64,000 nt of DNA from Hemileia vastatrix (taxonomy: Eukaryota; Basidiomycota; Pucciniomycetes; Pucciniales; Zaghouaniaceae), in assembly GCA_030280995.1 (NCBI GenBank), contig JASXTE010000008.1, forward strand, positions 8,561,712 to 8,625,711, read 5' to 3'. Numbering within the stretch: position 1 is the first letter of the stretch; every line of letters begins with the position of its first letter. Both the position numbers and the translations under genes were made by a program. Below the pieces are notes generated by a model. It ran no database searches. It saw only the letters and a program-made list of their open reading frames with translations, and was not told the DNA's origin. This document shows, piece by piece, positions 55,688-64,000 of the stretch.

Positions 55688-56041
55688 TCACCTCCCCATG
55701 GCATCCACTGCAAGCAGTTTCAACACCCAGACCTCCAGTAGGGACCCTCCATCACAATTAATGATACCACAAACCCATACCATAAATAGAATAAACAGAT
55801 AAAAGCGGATACCATAAAGAAACAAGTAAAATAACTCATCCAAAGAGTATATAATGAAACCCAAAGCATATAGAAGAACCAAATTAACTGTAAGGCCCCC
55901 AATAACATCCCCAAGCATCCATATTAACCCAGTAATCATATCCCAACTCATAAATCTGTGAAAATCTATCCAAGGAAATAGATTAAGTTGACCAAACTGG
56001 ATATATGTGCCTGTAATAGGTGTATATGCTTGTGTGGGCAT
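55688..56041 (-). CDS. Hydrophobic 117-residue protein of unknown function
   Basis: Starts MPTQAYTPITGTYIQFGQLN and contains two or three probable membrane segments (IGGLTVNLVLLYALGFIIYS, FYLFILFMVWVCGIINC) separated by a short polar turn. It ends LLAVDAMGR with a stop at 55,688. I do not recognise a domain. The intact frame in otherwise decayed surroundings and its mixed codon use suggest it could be a member of a repeated family rather than a single-copy gene. Confidence 0.4.
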   Translation of the reverse strand: MPTQAYTPITGTYIQFGQLNLFPWIDFHRFMSWDMITGLIWMLGDVIGGLTVNLVLLYALGFIIYSLDELFYLFLYGIRFYLFILFMVWVCGIINCDGGSLLEVWVLKLLAVDAMGR

Positions 56042-56454
56042 TGAGTCAACTGGATACGTCCATATGACCTAAAATAAGCAGAAAAATCAAGCTTATAGGC
56101 AATTAAGAGGTTAAAACCCACTTATAGACCTAAATATACATAATATAACTACATATTTCACTGAATATGAGGTTTCTGTATACATATAAGCTTATGTATG
56201 TCTATAATTACTTAATATAACTTAAGATAAGTATGTTATGACTCCATTAATACCTTAATAAGTACTATTAGGATATGGATAAGCTATTTAAACTACTATA
56301 AGTCATAAAATAGTGTAATAATTATATATATGTATTATAACCATATATATAAGTATTTTAAACTTATTTTTAAGTAATAATATTAATTTAATTACGGTTA
56401 TCTTATTTTAAAAATAAGAATTACTCAGTCCTGGAGATACCTAGGCTGACGGCG
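56042..56454. other. AT-rich region, no gene seen
   Basis: Runs of TATATA and TAATATTAATT; nothing recognisable. Confidence 0.5.
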
Positions 56455-56735
56455 AGCCTGCTGCCCATCTGCTACGCAGATGGGCAGCAGGCTTGTATCT
56501 TTAATATTATCTTACAATCACACCCAATCAGGAACATGAAGGAGAGGCCTAGCAACTATGTAAATAAATGATGGGGGGAAACAAAGATGAGGGGGCTAGT
56601 TCAATGGGAGTCATTATGTTATATAAACTACAGCTATACTAAAAACAATTTGTGCAAAAGTTGAAAACCAACTTCAACTTTGCACTGCCACAGGGCTGAG
56701 GCTGGCTGACAAATCAAGTGTGTCAGCCACTCAGC
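56455..56735. repeat. Cluster of three strong hairpins
   Basis: 56,455-56,493: AGCCTGCTGCCCATCTGC, loop TAC, and the exact 18-base complement, with outer GATAC/GTATC pairing. 56,652-56,685: GTGCAAAAGTTGAA with TTCAACTTTGCAC (one bulge). 56,695-56,735: GCTGAG and GGCTGACA paired with TGTCAGCC and CTCAGC. Such stems could form structured RNA or mark ends of small DNA elements. Confidence 0.8.
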
Positions 56736-57143
56736 ACCTATTCCACACTATCACCAATTATTTTATCCAATCACACTAATCCTCCAGTTCCTTCCCATCC
56801 ACCACACTGGTTCCTCCTACTTTTCCACCACCATTGATTCCTCCTCATTCACCACCACTGGTTCCTCCTTCTCATCCACCACCACAAGTTCCTCAAAAAC
56901 TGTGTGCTTAATTATCTTCTTGTTTTATTTATCTAATGAACTCTATTGTTCTCTTATTTAGAAATAAGTTTGATTTTTCACTCTCCATAAAATTTTCATG
57001 CACTCTGCCTCCTAATTATGAAAATATCCTACACTTGAACTTGAATCTCTTGTAGCACAATCACCCTCACCTAGTGCTCCCCACTCTGACTCTGATTATT
57101 TTTCTGAATTTTTTTAAAATTATATATCAACTTCAAGTCCTAT

Positions 57144-57537
57144 ATGGAAGTAGAAGATCATAACAGTACCACTGGGTGGAGAGAAGCTTCTCACATCTCT
57201 CCTCTCAAAATTTCAGACATTGAATATGAGAATGAAAATTTTTTAAGCGATGGGGAATCTACAAATGAAAATATCTCTAATTCAAAAAAAACTATGGACT
57301 TCATTAAGGATCAAGAGAACAATTTTTTTCAATTTATGTAAAAAAAGAAATGTTACAAGACAACTTCAACTGGTATCTACTTATTTCAAATTATTAAGAA
57401 TTAAGAAAAGCTCTGAAGAGCTTTATTTACTGCCCCAATCTCTTTTCAAAGTCTCTAGATGTTGCATATACCATCATTGTTGATCAAAAAGTGTATTTTG
57501 AACTGGATCATCAGGATCTTTTCTTAGACATGAAGGT
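57144..57537 (+). pseudogene. Unidentified coding remnant
   Basis: MEVEDHNSTTGWREASHISP leads into SDIEYENENFLSDGESTNEN and FIKDQENNFFQFM with a stop. Fragments in other frames (EMLQDNFNWYLLISNY; SLDVAYTIIVDQKVYFELDH) continue to a possible GTAAG donor at 57,537. Upstream sequence at 56,770-56,900 reads Pro/Ser-rich (VPPTFPPPLIPPHSPPLVPP). The composition is coding-like but broken; family unknown. Confidence 0.35.
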
Positions 57538-59462
57538 AAGAATTTTCTTTCATCCCACTGTTTAAAATTGTTGGATTTTTAAATTTTATTGTATACTCAG
57601 AGACAAAAAGCATGTAAATCTCTTGAAATAACATCCAAAACATTTTAAAATATAAACACACCTAGTACTTAACCTTGTGATCTCCAAAATGAAGAAGATC
57701 ACTGGGAGAGAGTTTTTACTTAAAGGCACACACCCTTAGGGATGAGAAATTACAGGGGAAGAAGATGTATGATGTGTATTTAAACCATCAAATCCTCAAG
57801 ATTATATGAATATAATTTTTTAATGGTGACTTGGTCAAAATCAATGAGAAATACAAGGGGAAAATTGGAAACTAGAAATTGAGTTCATCATGTACAGAAT
57901 TAAATTGATTTAGTACATGAGCTGAACCTGATATCTAATTGAATTATTTGGCCCAGTGGAGTAATTTGTAGAACTACTCATTCTTCTCACTCACTGACAA
58001 TTTAGCTCTTTCTCTTAGGGAAAAAAAACAAGTAATGCCAGCTATATTCAACCTCCAAGAATCCTGGCTTCATATGATACAAAACAGAAATATCAATGAA
58101 TACAGCTGCTTTATCAATATTGATACATATTTTTAACATCCATTTCAATATGCACTTACTCTGGAGCCCCCTTAAAATACCCTTGATAATATTTCATTAA
58201 ACCCATGTTTCAATGTCATACACTTTCATCAGTGAAAATGGAGGACACTATAACATAAAATAAAAAAATGGTCAAAGATTTCTCATGTGATAAATGCACA
58301 AAGAAAATCATTCTATGATTTCAAGTCAATAAGCAGGTAAATTAATACTTGAGTGGATCAAGTGACATCAATTTGGAGCATAAGATAATGCTAGGATTTG
58401 TTTGAGAGGTGAGAAGGAGGAGGACTATAGGTACTATTCATTATAAGAGACAGAGGAGTGGATAGAGCATAAGGAGGTTTTGTGGGGAAAGTGCTGTGGA
58501 GTGTTCCTCATCAGAAAAATTACTTAGTAATCCAGTTACTTCTCAGTCTCCCATAGTTGTAACCCCCATTATTGGCAGTCCCAACATAGTCAGTCTAGTT
58601 AGTCTCACTTCTGTATCAGTATAGCCAGTCTTATCGTAGGCTAGTGTCAGAACTAGTAGTAGTCTTTCCTCCTAGGTATTAACAGATAAAAAATAACATT
58701 TCAATAGTCTTTTATAGCCTCAAATAATCTTTTTTCACTATTGAAAAAAATCTCATTTAGAAAGATTATGTATAGTTTTTTCATAAAAATTCAAATTTTT
58801 ATCAAATATAGTTAAGAAAAAGGGTCCAGTAAAATGCTTGTACATGCTTATAGTAAATTTCAAATTAAAAACCCACAATTAATTTTGACCAAAAAAGAAC
58901 TTATTAAAGTGCATCTTCAAAAACACATCAGTACAGATAGCGGTGCTGTATTTCAAAATTATACAAGTCACTAATTCAAGTCAAATCAACACTTTTTCAA
59001 AAAAAAATTATCTTATTTCACAATAATAAAAGAAATATGATTTTAGTTCGATTTGTAACCCATTTTTGAAACAAATGACTTATCTTCAGCACTTAAATGC
59101 TTTTCTTTAAATGAAAAATTAATTTAAGTCAGCTGTTACTTTAATTAGAAATTTTCAAGACTTCACATCCCGTTTTATCAAGGATAATGATGGATAAGAG
59201 TTAAAGTATTTCATTTTTATACACCATGAAATTAATGGAGAAGGCATGTGCAGCCCTAATAAACAAGTCTTCATAGTGTTTCAAGCACCTTATTGGCCTC
59301 AAAATTATCAATAAAATTAGCTGAAACTATCTAAAATAAATTATTTTAGGCTCTAGATTCATAATAGGGTGTATCAGAGTACTTTCTTCTGCCATTTGAA
59401 ATCTGCTCTTGTTTTTAACCAGATCTAACATTATTGATGGAAGAAGCTTCATATCCACTCTC
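57538..59462. other. AT-rich region, no gene seen
   Basis: No frame of note, no repeat pair and no RNA gene recognised. It borders the gypsy 3b LTR. Confidence 0.45.
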
Positions 59463-60277
59463 TGACAGGCTAGTTTTCAAGGTAAAATTTTGCTCTAGAA
59501 GATTTGGTACGGAGTTTGTATGAAGATTTTAAGGATTAATTGGACTCTCAATAACTTGGTACGTATTTCTCAATCAAAGATGATGTTTACTCAATGATAA
59601 GAGGTAGATTTAAAATATTAATATAAGTTATAGATTAGAATTACGTCTTTGTAAATACTAAAGATATAAAATATAAGAAATAAGTGTTATATTGTAGTTG
59701 TGGTAATAAAGTAAGTTGGTAAAAGAATGATTAAAAGACAACAAAAAGAGAGGCCTTATATAGGCAAAGGAGAGACAAAGCACAGAAATAAAATTCTAAA
59801 AACAGTAGTATGAGAGAGAGAAAAGAATATTCCAGAAGCAGTATTTTCAAATAATAATGTTATTCTAAAAAGAAGGCGTCAAAAGATGTATTTACAGAGT
59901 ATGTCAGAAATACATCAATTTATTTAATATTTACTGTAGAAGTCAATTCTAAATAAGAAATTTGAATTTTTTGTATATATTTAATATTATTTGAATATTA
60001 AAATCTTATTTTATCTTAATATCTATTTTTTAATATAAATTTTTATTTTTTCCAACCTGTCAAATGAGCACGGTGCTAGAGAAAAATATAAGGGACAATT
60101 TCATATTTTTAATTTTAATTATTTATTTAATTTTATCATTCTGTAATTAGTTAATTTATTATAACTAATTTTAATGTAACTAAACTATAATTAAATAATA
60201 ATTAAAATGATAAGGTGCGGCTTCATCCAGTAAATAATTAATTATTTCACTGGGTAAGTCTAGTAGCCTGGCTGACA
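59463..60277 (-). repeat. Gypsy 3b 3' LTR
   Basis: On minus it starts TGTCAGCCAGGCTACTAGAC after the purine tract at 60,278-60,290 and ends CTAGCCTGTCA. About 815 bp. It aligns with the split LTR at 16,734-17,214 plus 30,256-30,563. A TATATAA box lies at 59,757-59,763. Confidence 0.85.
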
Positions 60278-62056
60278 CTCCCTCACTCTAAAAAAAACAA
60301 TAAAAAAATGCTATGATTTTTTCTTTTTATACTTTTTTAGTAGAGTAGGAAGATTAGATATTTCCTTCCCAGGTATCCAAGAATCATATTCAGATGATTT
60401 ATTCTTGAATCTCAATAAGTATTCTGTACTTTTCTAAGCAGTGACTATTCTGTCATTTAAAATTTTTTCAATTTCTGCTGTCTCAGTGATTTCATTTGGG
60501 GTTTTCTTTGGTCTCCCCCTCCTTTTTGGAAATAAATCACTATTGGATGTGTAAGGTTTCAAAAGAGATATTGGAAAAACAGGATGTTTTCTTTCATATG
60601 GTGAATACAGAATAACTTCAACTGCATTATCTCCAATCATTCTTCTGACAACAAATGGACCAACAAATGGACCAACAAATGGATCTTTCAATTTGTTATT
60701 ACCTTGTAAGTTGTAGTGGACTGTAGAAATCAACACTTAATCACCCTTTTTAAAAGTGTATTATTTATGGGATTTGTCCCATCTTTTCTGCTCATATCAA
60801 ATGATTTTTCAATACATTTTTGAGCATGATTTCTACATAGTTGTTGCATTTGAAGAAAAGATTTTACACCAGGATGTATATCCAATTTAGATATTTTGTT
60901 ATTGAGAATTTGGGCAGGAGTATTAGGAACATATCCAAACCAGAGCTCAAAAGGCTTTCTTTGAGTAACAGAATGAACAGTGCTATTATAAGCAAATTCT
61001 AACCCAGGAAGTAAGGTAAACCAATCATAAGTGAATCTGTCATTATCTTTATACTCAAGGCCATAGGCACAATATCTTCTTATCATCTCCTCTAAAGTCT
61101 GAATCATTCTTTCAGCTAAACCATCAGTCTGAGGGTGATGGGCAGTAGAAAGTTTCAGATCACAACCACAAACATCCATCAGAGACATCCAAAATTCAGA
61201 AGTAAATTAAGGGTCTCTTTCAGAGATTATGGCTTTAGGAAAACCAGCAGTATTAAACATATGAGACCACCATAAGAAAGCTAATTCTTTAGCGGAAACA
61301 TCCTTGTGGGTAGGGATAAATTTACACATTTTTGTGAATCTGTCCACAATAACCCAACAAGAGTTATAACTGTCTTTACCAGCAATAGGTAATCCTGTTA
61401 CAAGATCCATGTTTATTATTTGCCATGGAGCATAAGGAGGTTCAATATTTTGCATTAATCCTGCTCTTTTACCAGTTAATCTTTTTGATTTTTGGCAAGA
61501 ATCACAAGATTCAACATATGATTTTGTGTCTTCAGACATATTAGCCCACCAAGCAGTGTTCGTAATTCTGATCATTGTTTTGTCAAGATCAAAATGTCCA
61601 GCTAATATGTCATCATGGCAAATTTTCAAGATGATTTCTTTCATAGAAGGAGGAATAACAATAACATTACTCAACTTTCTTCTATAATATAGATATCCTT
61701 CATCAATTGAAAATTTACCTTTTTCCAAAGATTTTTGGTACTTTGGTGGAAGGGTTTTAATTAATGCTTGTATTGAAGCATTCTTTGGATCATTTAATAT
61801 GGTGAATAACTTTTTCAAGTCAGTGTCCATATCATATGAATCCAGAATAAGCTGTAATAGCTCTTCCTCCATATCAACCCCATATATCTCATGCATATGA
61901 ATAATTTCATCCTCAGGATCATAAGCAGGATTAGAGTCATCATTTGTTAAAGGTAACCTTGATAACATATTCACATTTGAGTGAACAATACCAGCCCTAT
62001 GAATAATTGTCATTCTCTCTCTGTACTCTTGAACAGCCAGCTGCCATCTGAACATA
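60278..62056 (-). pseudogene. Gypsy 3b integrase part of pol (5'-truncated)
   Basis: MFRWQLAVQEYRERMTIIHR, a RNase H-integrase tether, opens at 62,055. It continues through YYRRKLSNVIVIPPSMKEII, CHDDILAGHFDLDKTMIRIT, CDSCQKSKRLTGKRAGLMQN, MDLVTGLPIAGKDSYNSCWV, ISERDP (stop at 61,207-61,209), HHPQTDGLAERM and FELWFGYVPNTPAQIL. The tail has a duplicated VGPF unit (PFVGPFVGPFVV), KRRGRPKK and the chromodomain-like EIEKILNDRIVTA with a stop at 60,434. RT and everything upstream are missing because LTR D inserted at 62,057. It is better preserved than the copy at 13,877-16,733. Confidence 0.88.
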
Positions 62057-63160
62057 TGTTATGGTAAGGTAAACTCTTACAGTCGCCTTGCTGTAAGCAG
62101 AATCCGGAGGAGATATGTGGATTTAGCTGAAAACCCCGTCCTTCCAATAAAAATAACAAAGTAGGTGTTCTAAATCACTAAGCTAACCAATCTACTTAGA
62201 TCTGATTGATAAAAATAATGAAACTCTAAAATATTTAACGCTTATTGAGATTTAAATGATCGTGGCTGTTTATAAAAGAAATACTGATAACAACAATTAA
62301 GGTGTACCAGTGAAAGATCTGAAAAGATTGACTTTTATGTTTTTATAATAATTTTAATTTTTATGAGACAGCAATAATCAAGTCCCAGCGATGAAGACCT
62401 TTCTAAAGATACCCTGTATGAAGTGTTATTTAAACTGTTGAATTGTATTTCTAAAATGTTATGTAAAAAATAATAATGTTATAAGGGTATTACAAGTTAT
62501 TTTAATTTGTTGAGTAATAAAAAATGAGACTGTGGTAGTTAATGATTAAGCTGTATGATCTGTTCCCCCTCTCAATTTCGAGTTTGAGAAGCGCTTAAGT
62601 ATTCCTAGTCACGTGCCTAAGTTTTCCCCTCCAGAGCTCTTCCAGAGTCAATCCGGAGCCGGAACGGAGTCCGTACGGAGTCCGTCCGGACTTCCGGACT
62701 CAATTTAGAACCTTAAAACCATAATAAAAAATCTAGAAAAATTACACATAATAGAGCTACTTCCCCTTTACCTACCAAACTAATTATCGTAGTCTGCGCA
62801 GCTCTAATTACCCCGTGAAAATTCATCAAAGTTAAGTAATTTTTGAAAACGTAAATATTTCTATAAAACTTTAAAATTCATTTAAAAATATAAGAAAAAT
62901 AGTAAAAATTCTGGGAAAATTTCCCAAGGTTCTTGAGTTACTCGACTTGATACTTATAAATTTTCAGACCGTAAAAATAAGTTTTCTCCGTAAAATAAAT
63001 TGTATTTGTGTAGGCATTCGCTCGTGACCAATTTCTTCATATTTTAAACTCCAATAAATTAAATAAAACCCTTTTTATAAAAAATAATAACGCCAATCCT
63101 GCACACCGTAATAACTCCATTTACATACTTAGGTGCCGTACTAAACTTTAGGCTACCACA
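62057..63160 (-). mobile_element. LTR D: 3' LTR of an element extending past the window
   Basis: Starts TGTTATGGTAAGGTAAACTC and ends GGCTACCACA. Its first 50 bases and the block around ATACTGATAACAACAATTAA match LTR C, but the minisatellite is replaced by GC-rich repeats (CGGAGTCCGTACGGAGTCCG, 62,655-62,700). A polypurine tract (ATTGGAGGGAGGA on minus, 63,161-63,173), identical to that of element 2, follows, so the element body lies to the right. Confidence 0.82.
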
Positions 63161-63283
63161 TCCTCCCTCCAATCGAGAATGTCCTCATTCTTAAAACTTT
63201 GCATAAGTGGTTGAACACAATATTCATCTTTAACCTTCAACCACCATCTTCTTTAATCAACTATAAAATTCATCTTCATCAAT

Positions 63284-63975
63284 ATGTCTTCCAAAGTACT
63301 TGTCGCTCCATGTGAACTCTGCGCTCGATACCAGGTACCTTGTTTAATGTCCAACCCTAATCTTCCTGGCAGAACAGCTTGCGACTTATGCCGTGTGAAA
63401 AAAGTCAAATGCAACCGGCCAATAGTTCCTTCTAAAACAAACGTATATTTAGGACCAGCAGCTCTCCCTGATCCTTCAACTTCTAAAAAGTGATCCAAAA
63501 TTCCTGTCTTCTTAAACAAATAAGATCAAAAACAGCTTCAAAAGTTCAATCTTCATCAACGGATCCCGGCCTAATTTGGCCTTCACAAGATCCTAATCCT
63601 ATAACGCCAGTACCCCCAACTAACTTTGCTGAGACTATGTTTCCTGGCTCTAAATGTAAGACCCTATTTATCTTACTAAAAAAAACTTTTAATCAAAATT
63701 GACTAAACCTATGACTTAATAACATATTTGAACTTCTAGCTGTCAAAATAACCAACACTGATGATGTTGGTAGAGTGAAGACGGACTATATCAATCATTA
63801 CCCAAATTTTCATCGCTATCTTTTTCTTGACTTTACTAATGAGTTGAAACGAAAAATGCTGGCCTATTTTCAAGAAACTCCAGCTAATAACCATGAAGAC
63901 CTCATGAAAAGAAGAATTTTAATGCAAAGCTTTGATAATGATGTTGAACAATTTCAAAGAAATTATCTTTTCTAA
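63284..63975 (+). CDS. Antisense Zn-cluster-like gene Z3
   Basis: Starts MSSKVLVAPCELCARYQVPC, then CDLCRVKKVKCNRPIVPS: C-x2-C-x6-C and C-x2-C-x5-C with basic residues, the same design as Z1 and Z2. The first frame stops at 63,491; coding resumes by about 63,529 (KTASKVQSSSTDPGLIWPSQ), so either a small intron or a lesion lies between. A good intron (GTAAGA...TTCTAG) fits 63,656-63,739. The last exon reads DYINHYPNFHRYLFLDFTNE, KMLAYFQETPANNHEDLMKR and ends at TAA 63,973-63,975. That exon matches the C-terminal part of Z1 (LLxYFQxTPA, RR-L, F). It lies just inside LTR D, opposite to the element's direction, exactly as Z1 and Z2 do in element 1. Confidence 0.65.
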
Positions 63976-64000
63976 CAGTATAACTTGATAAAATTTTGTT

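Noticed and set aside
56695..56735. GGCTGACA/TGTCAGCC as remnant gypsy 3 LTR ends
   Set aside because: Only eight bases match the LTR terminus and the surrounding sequence does not align with the LTR.

Overview
The window looks like nuclear DNA from a fungus with a very repeat-rich, AT-rich genome, most likely a rust fungus (Pucciniales) or a close basidiomycete relative. The evidence is short GT-AG introns, a cytosolic-type prolyl oligopeptidase gene split into 12 short exons, SANT/Myb-like, F-box/LRR-like and Zn-cluster-like genes of kinds I associate with rusts, and Ty3/gypsy elements, some with chromodomain-type integrase tails. The assignment is inference; no rRNA or other marker gene is present. 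Only about a quarter of the window is plausibly non-transposon sequence.

Left part (1-13,874). A solo LTR (11-1346) with a 4-bp target duplication is followed by a regular array of eleven different hairpins (1759-2259), then by two DNA elements with terminal inverted repeats flanked by TA: a 2.2-kb element without an intact gene (2463-4640) and an 8.3-kb element (5613-13,874). The larger one encloses a SANT-like pseudogene, a complete-looking armadillo-repeat gene, and two halves of an F-box/LRR-like gene lying either side of the armadillo gene.

Centre (13,875-46,730). This is a nest of Ty3/gypsy retrotransposons. A decayed chromodomain element on + (41,950-46,730) was interrupted in gag by a minus-strand element ('element 2', LTRs 30,564-31,582 and 40,732-41,949). 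The 3' LTR of element 2 was hit by a plus-strand gypsy ('gypsy 3', 13,875-30,563). The 3' LTR of gypsy 3 was in turn hit by a 13-kb, nearly intact minus-strand element ('element 1', 17,215-30,251, target duplication CCGT). Element 1 encodes Gag, protease, RT, RNase H and integrase on the minus strand. On the opposite strand, between pol and the 3' LTR, it carries two Zn-cluster-like genes, one with a spliceosomal intron. A related antisense gene lies in the same position of another element entering at the right edge (62,057 onward). The 3' non-coding parts of elements 1 and 2 carry a dispersed ~20-nt module and hairpins whose stems show compensatory changes.

Right part (46,731-64,000). After low-complexity sequence and a decayed spliced gene (47,640-48,548) comes the prolyl oligopeptidase gene (49,964-53,033, minus), which has all catalytic residues but a one-base frameshift in an A run. 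Upstream lie a tandem repeat, a hydrophobic ORF, a cluster of perfect or near-perfect hairpins and largely featureless AT-rich DNA. The window ends with a second, truncated gypsy 3 copy on minus (59,463-62,056) interrupted by a further LTR element (62,057 to beyond the window).
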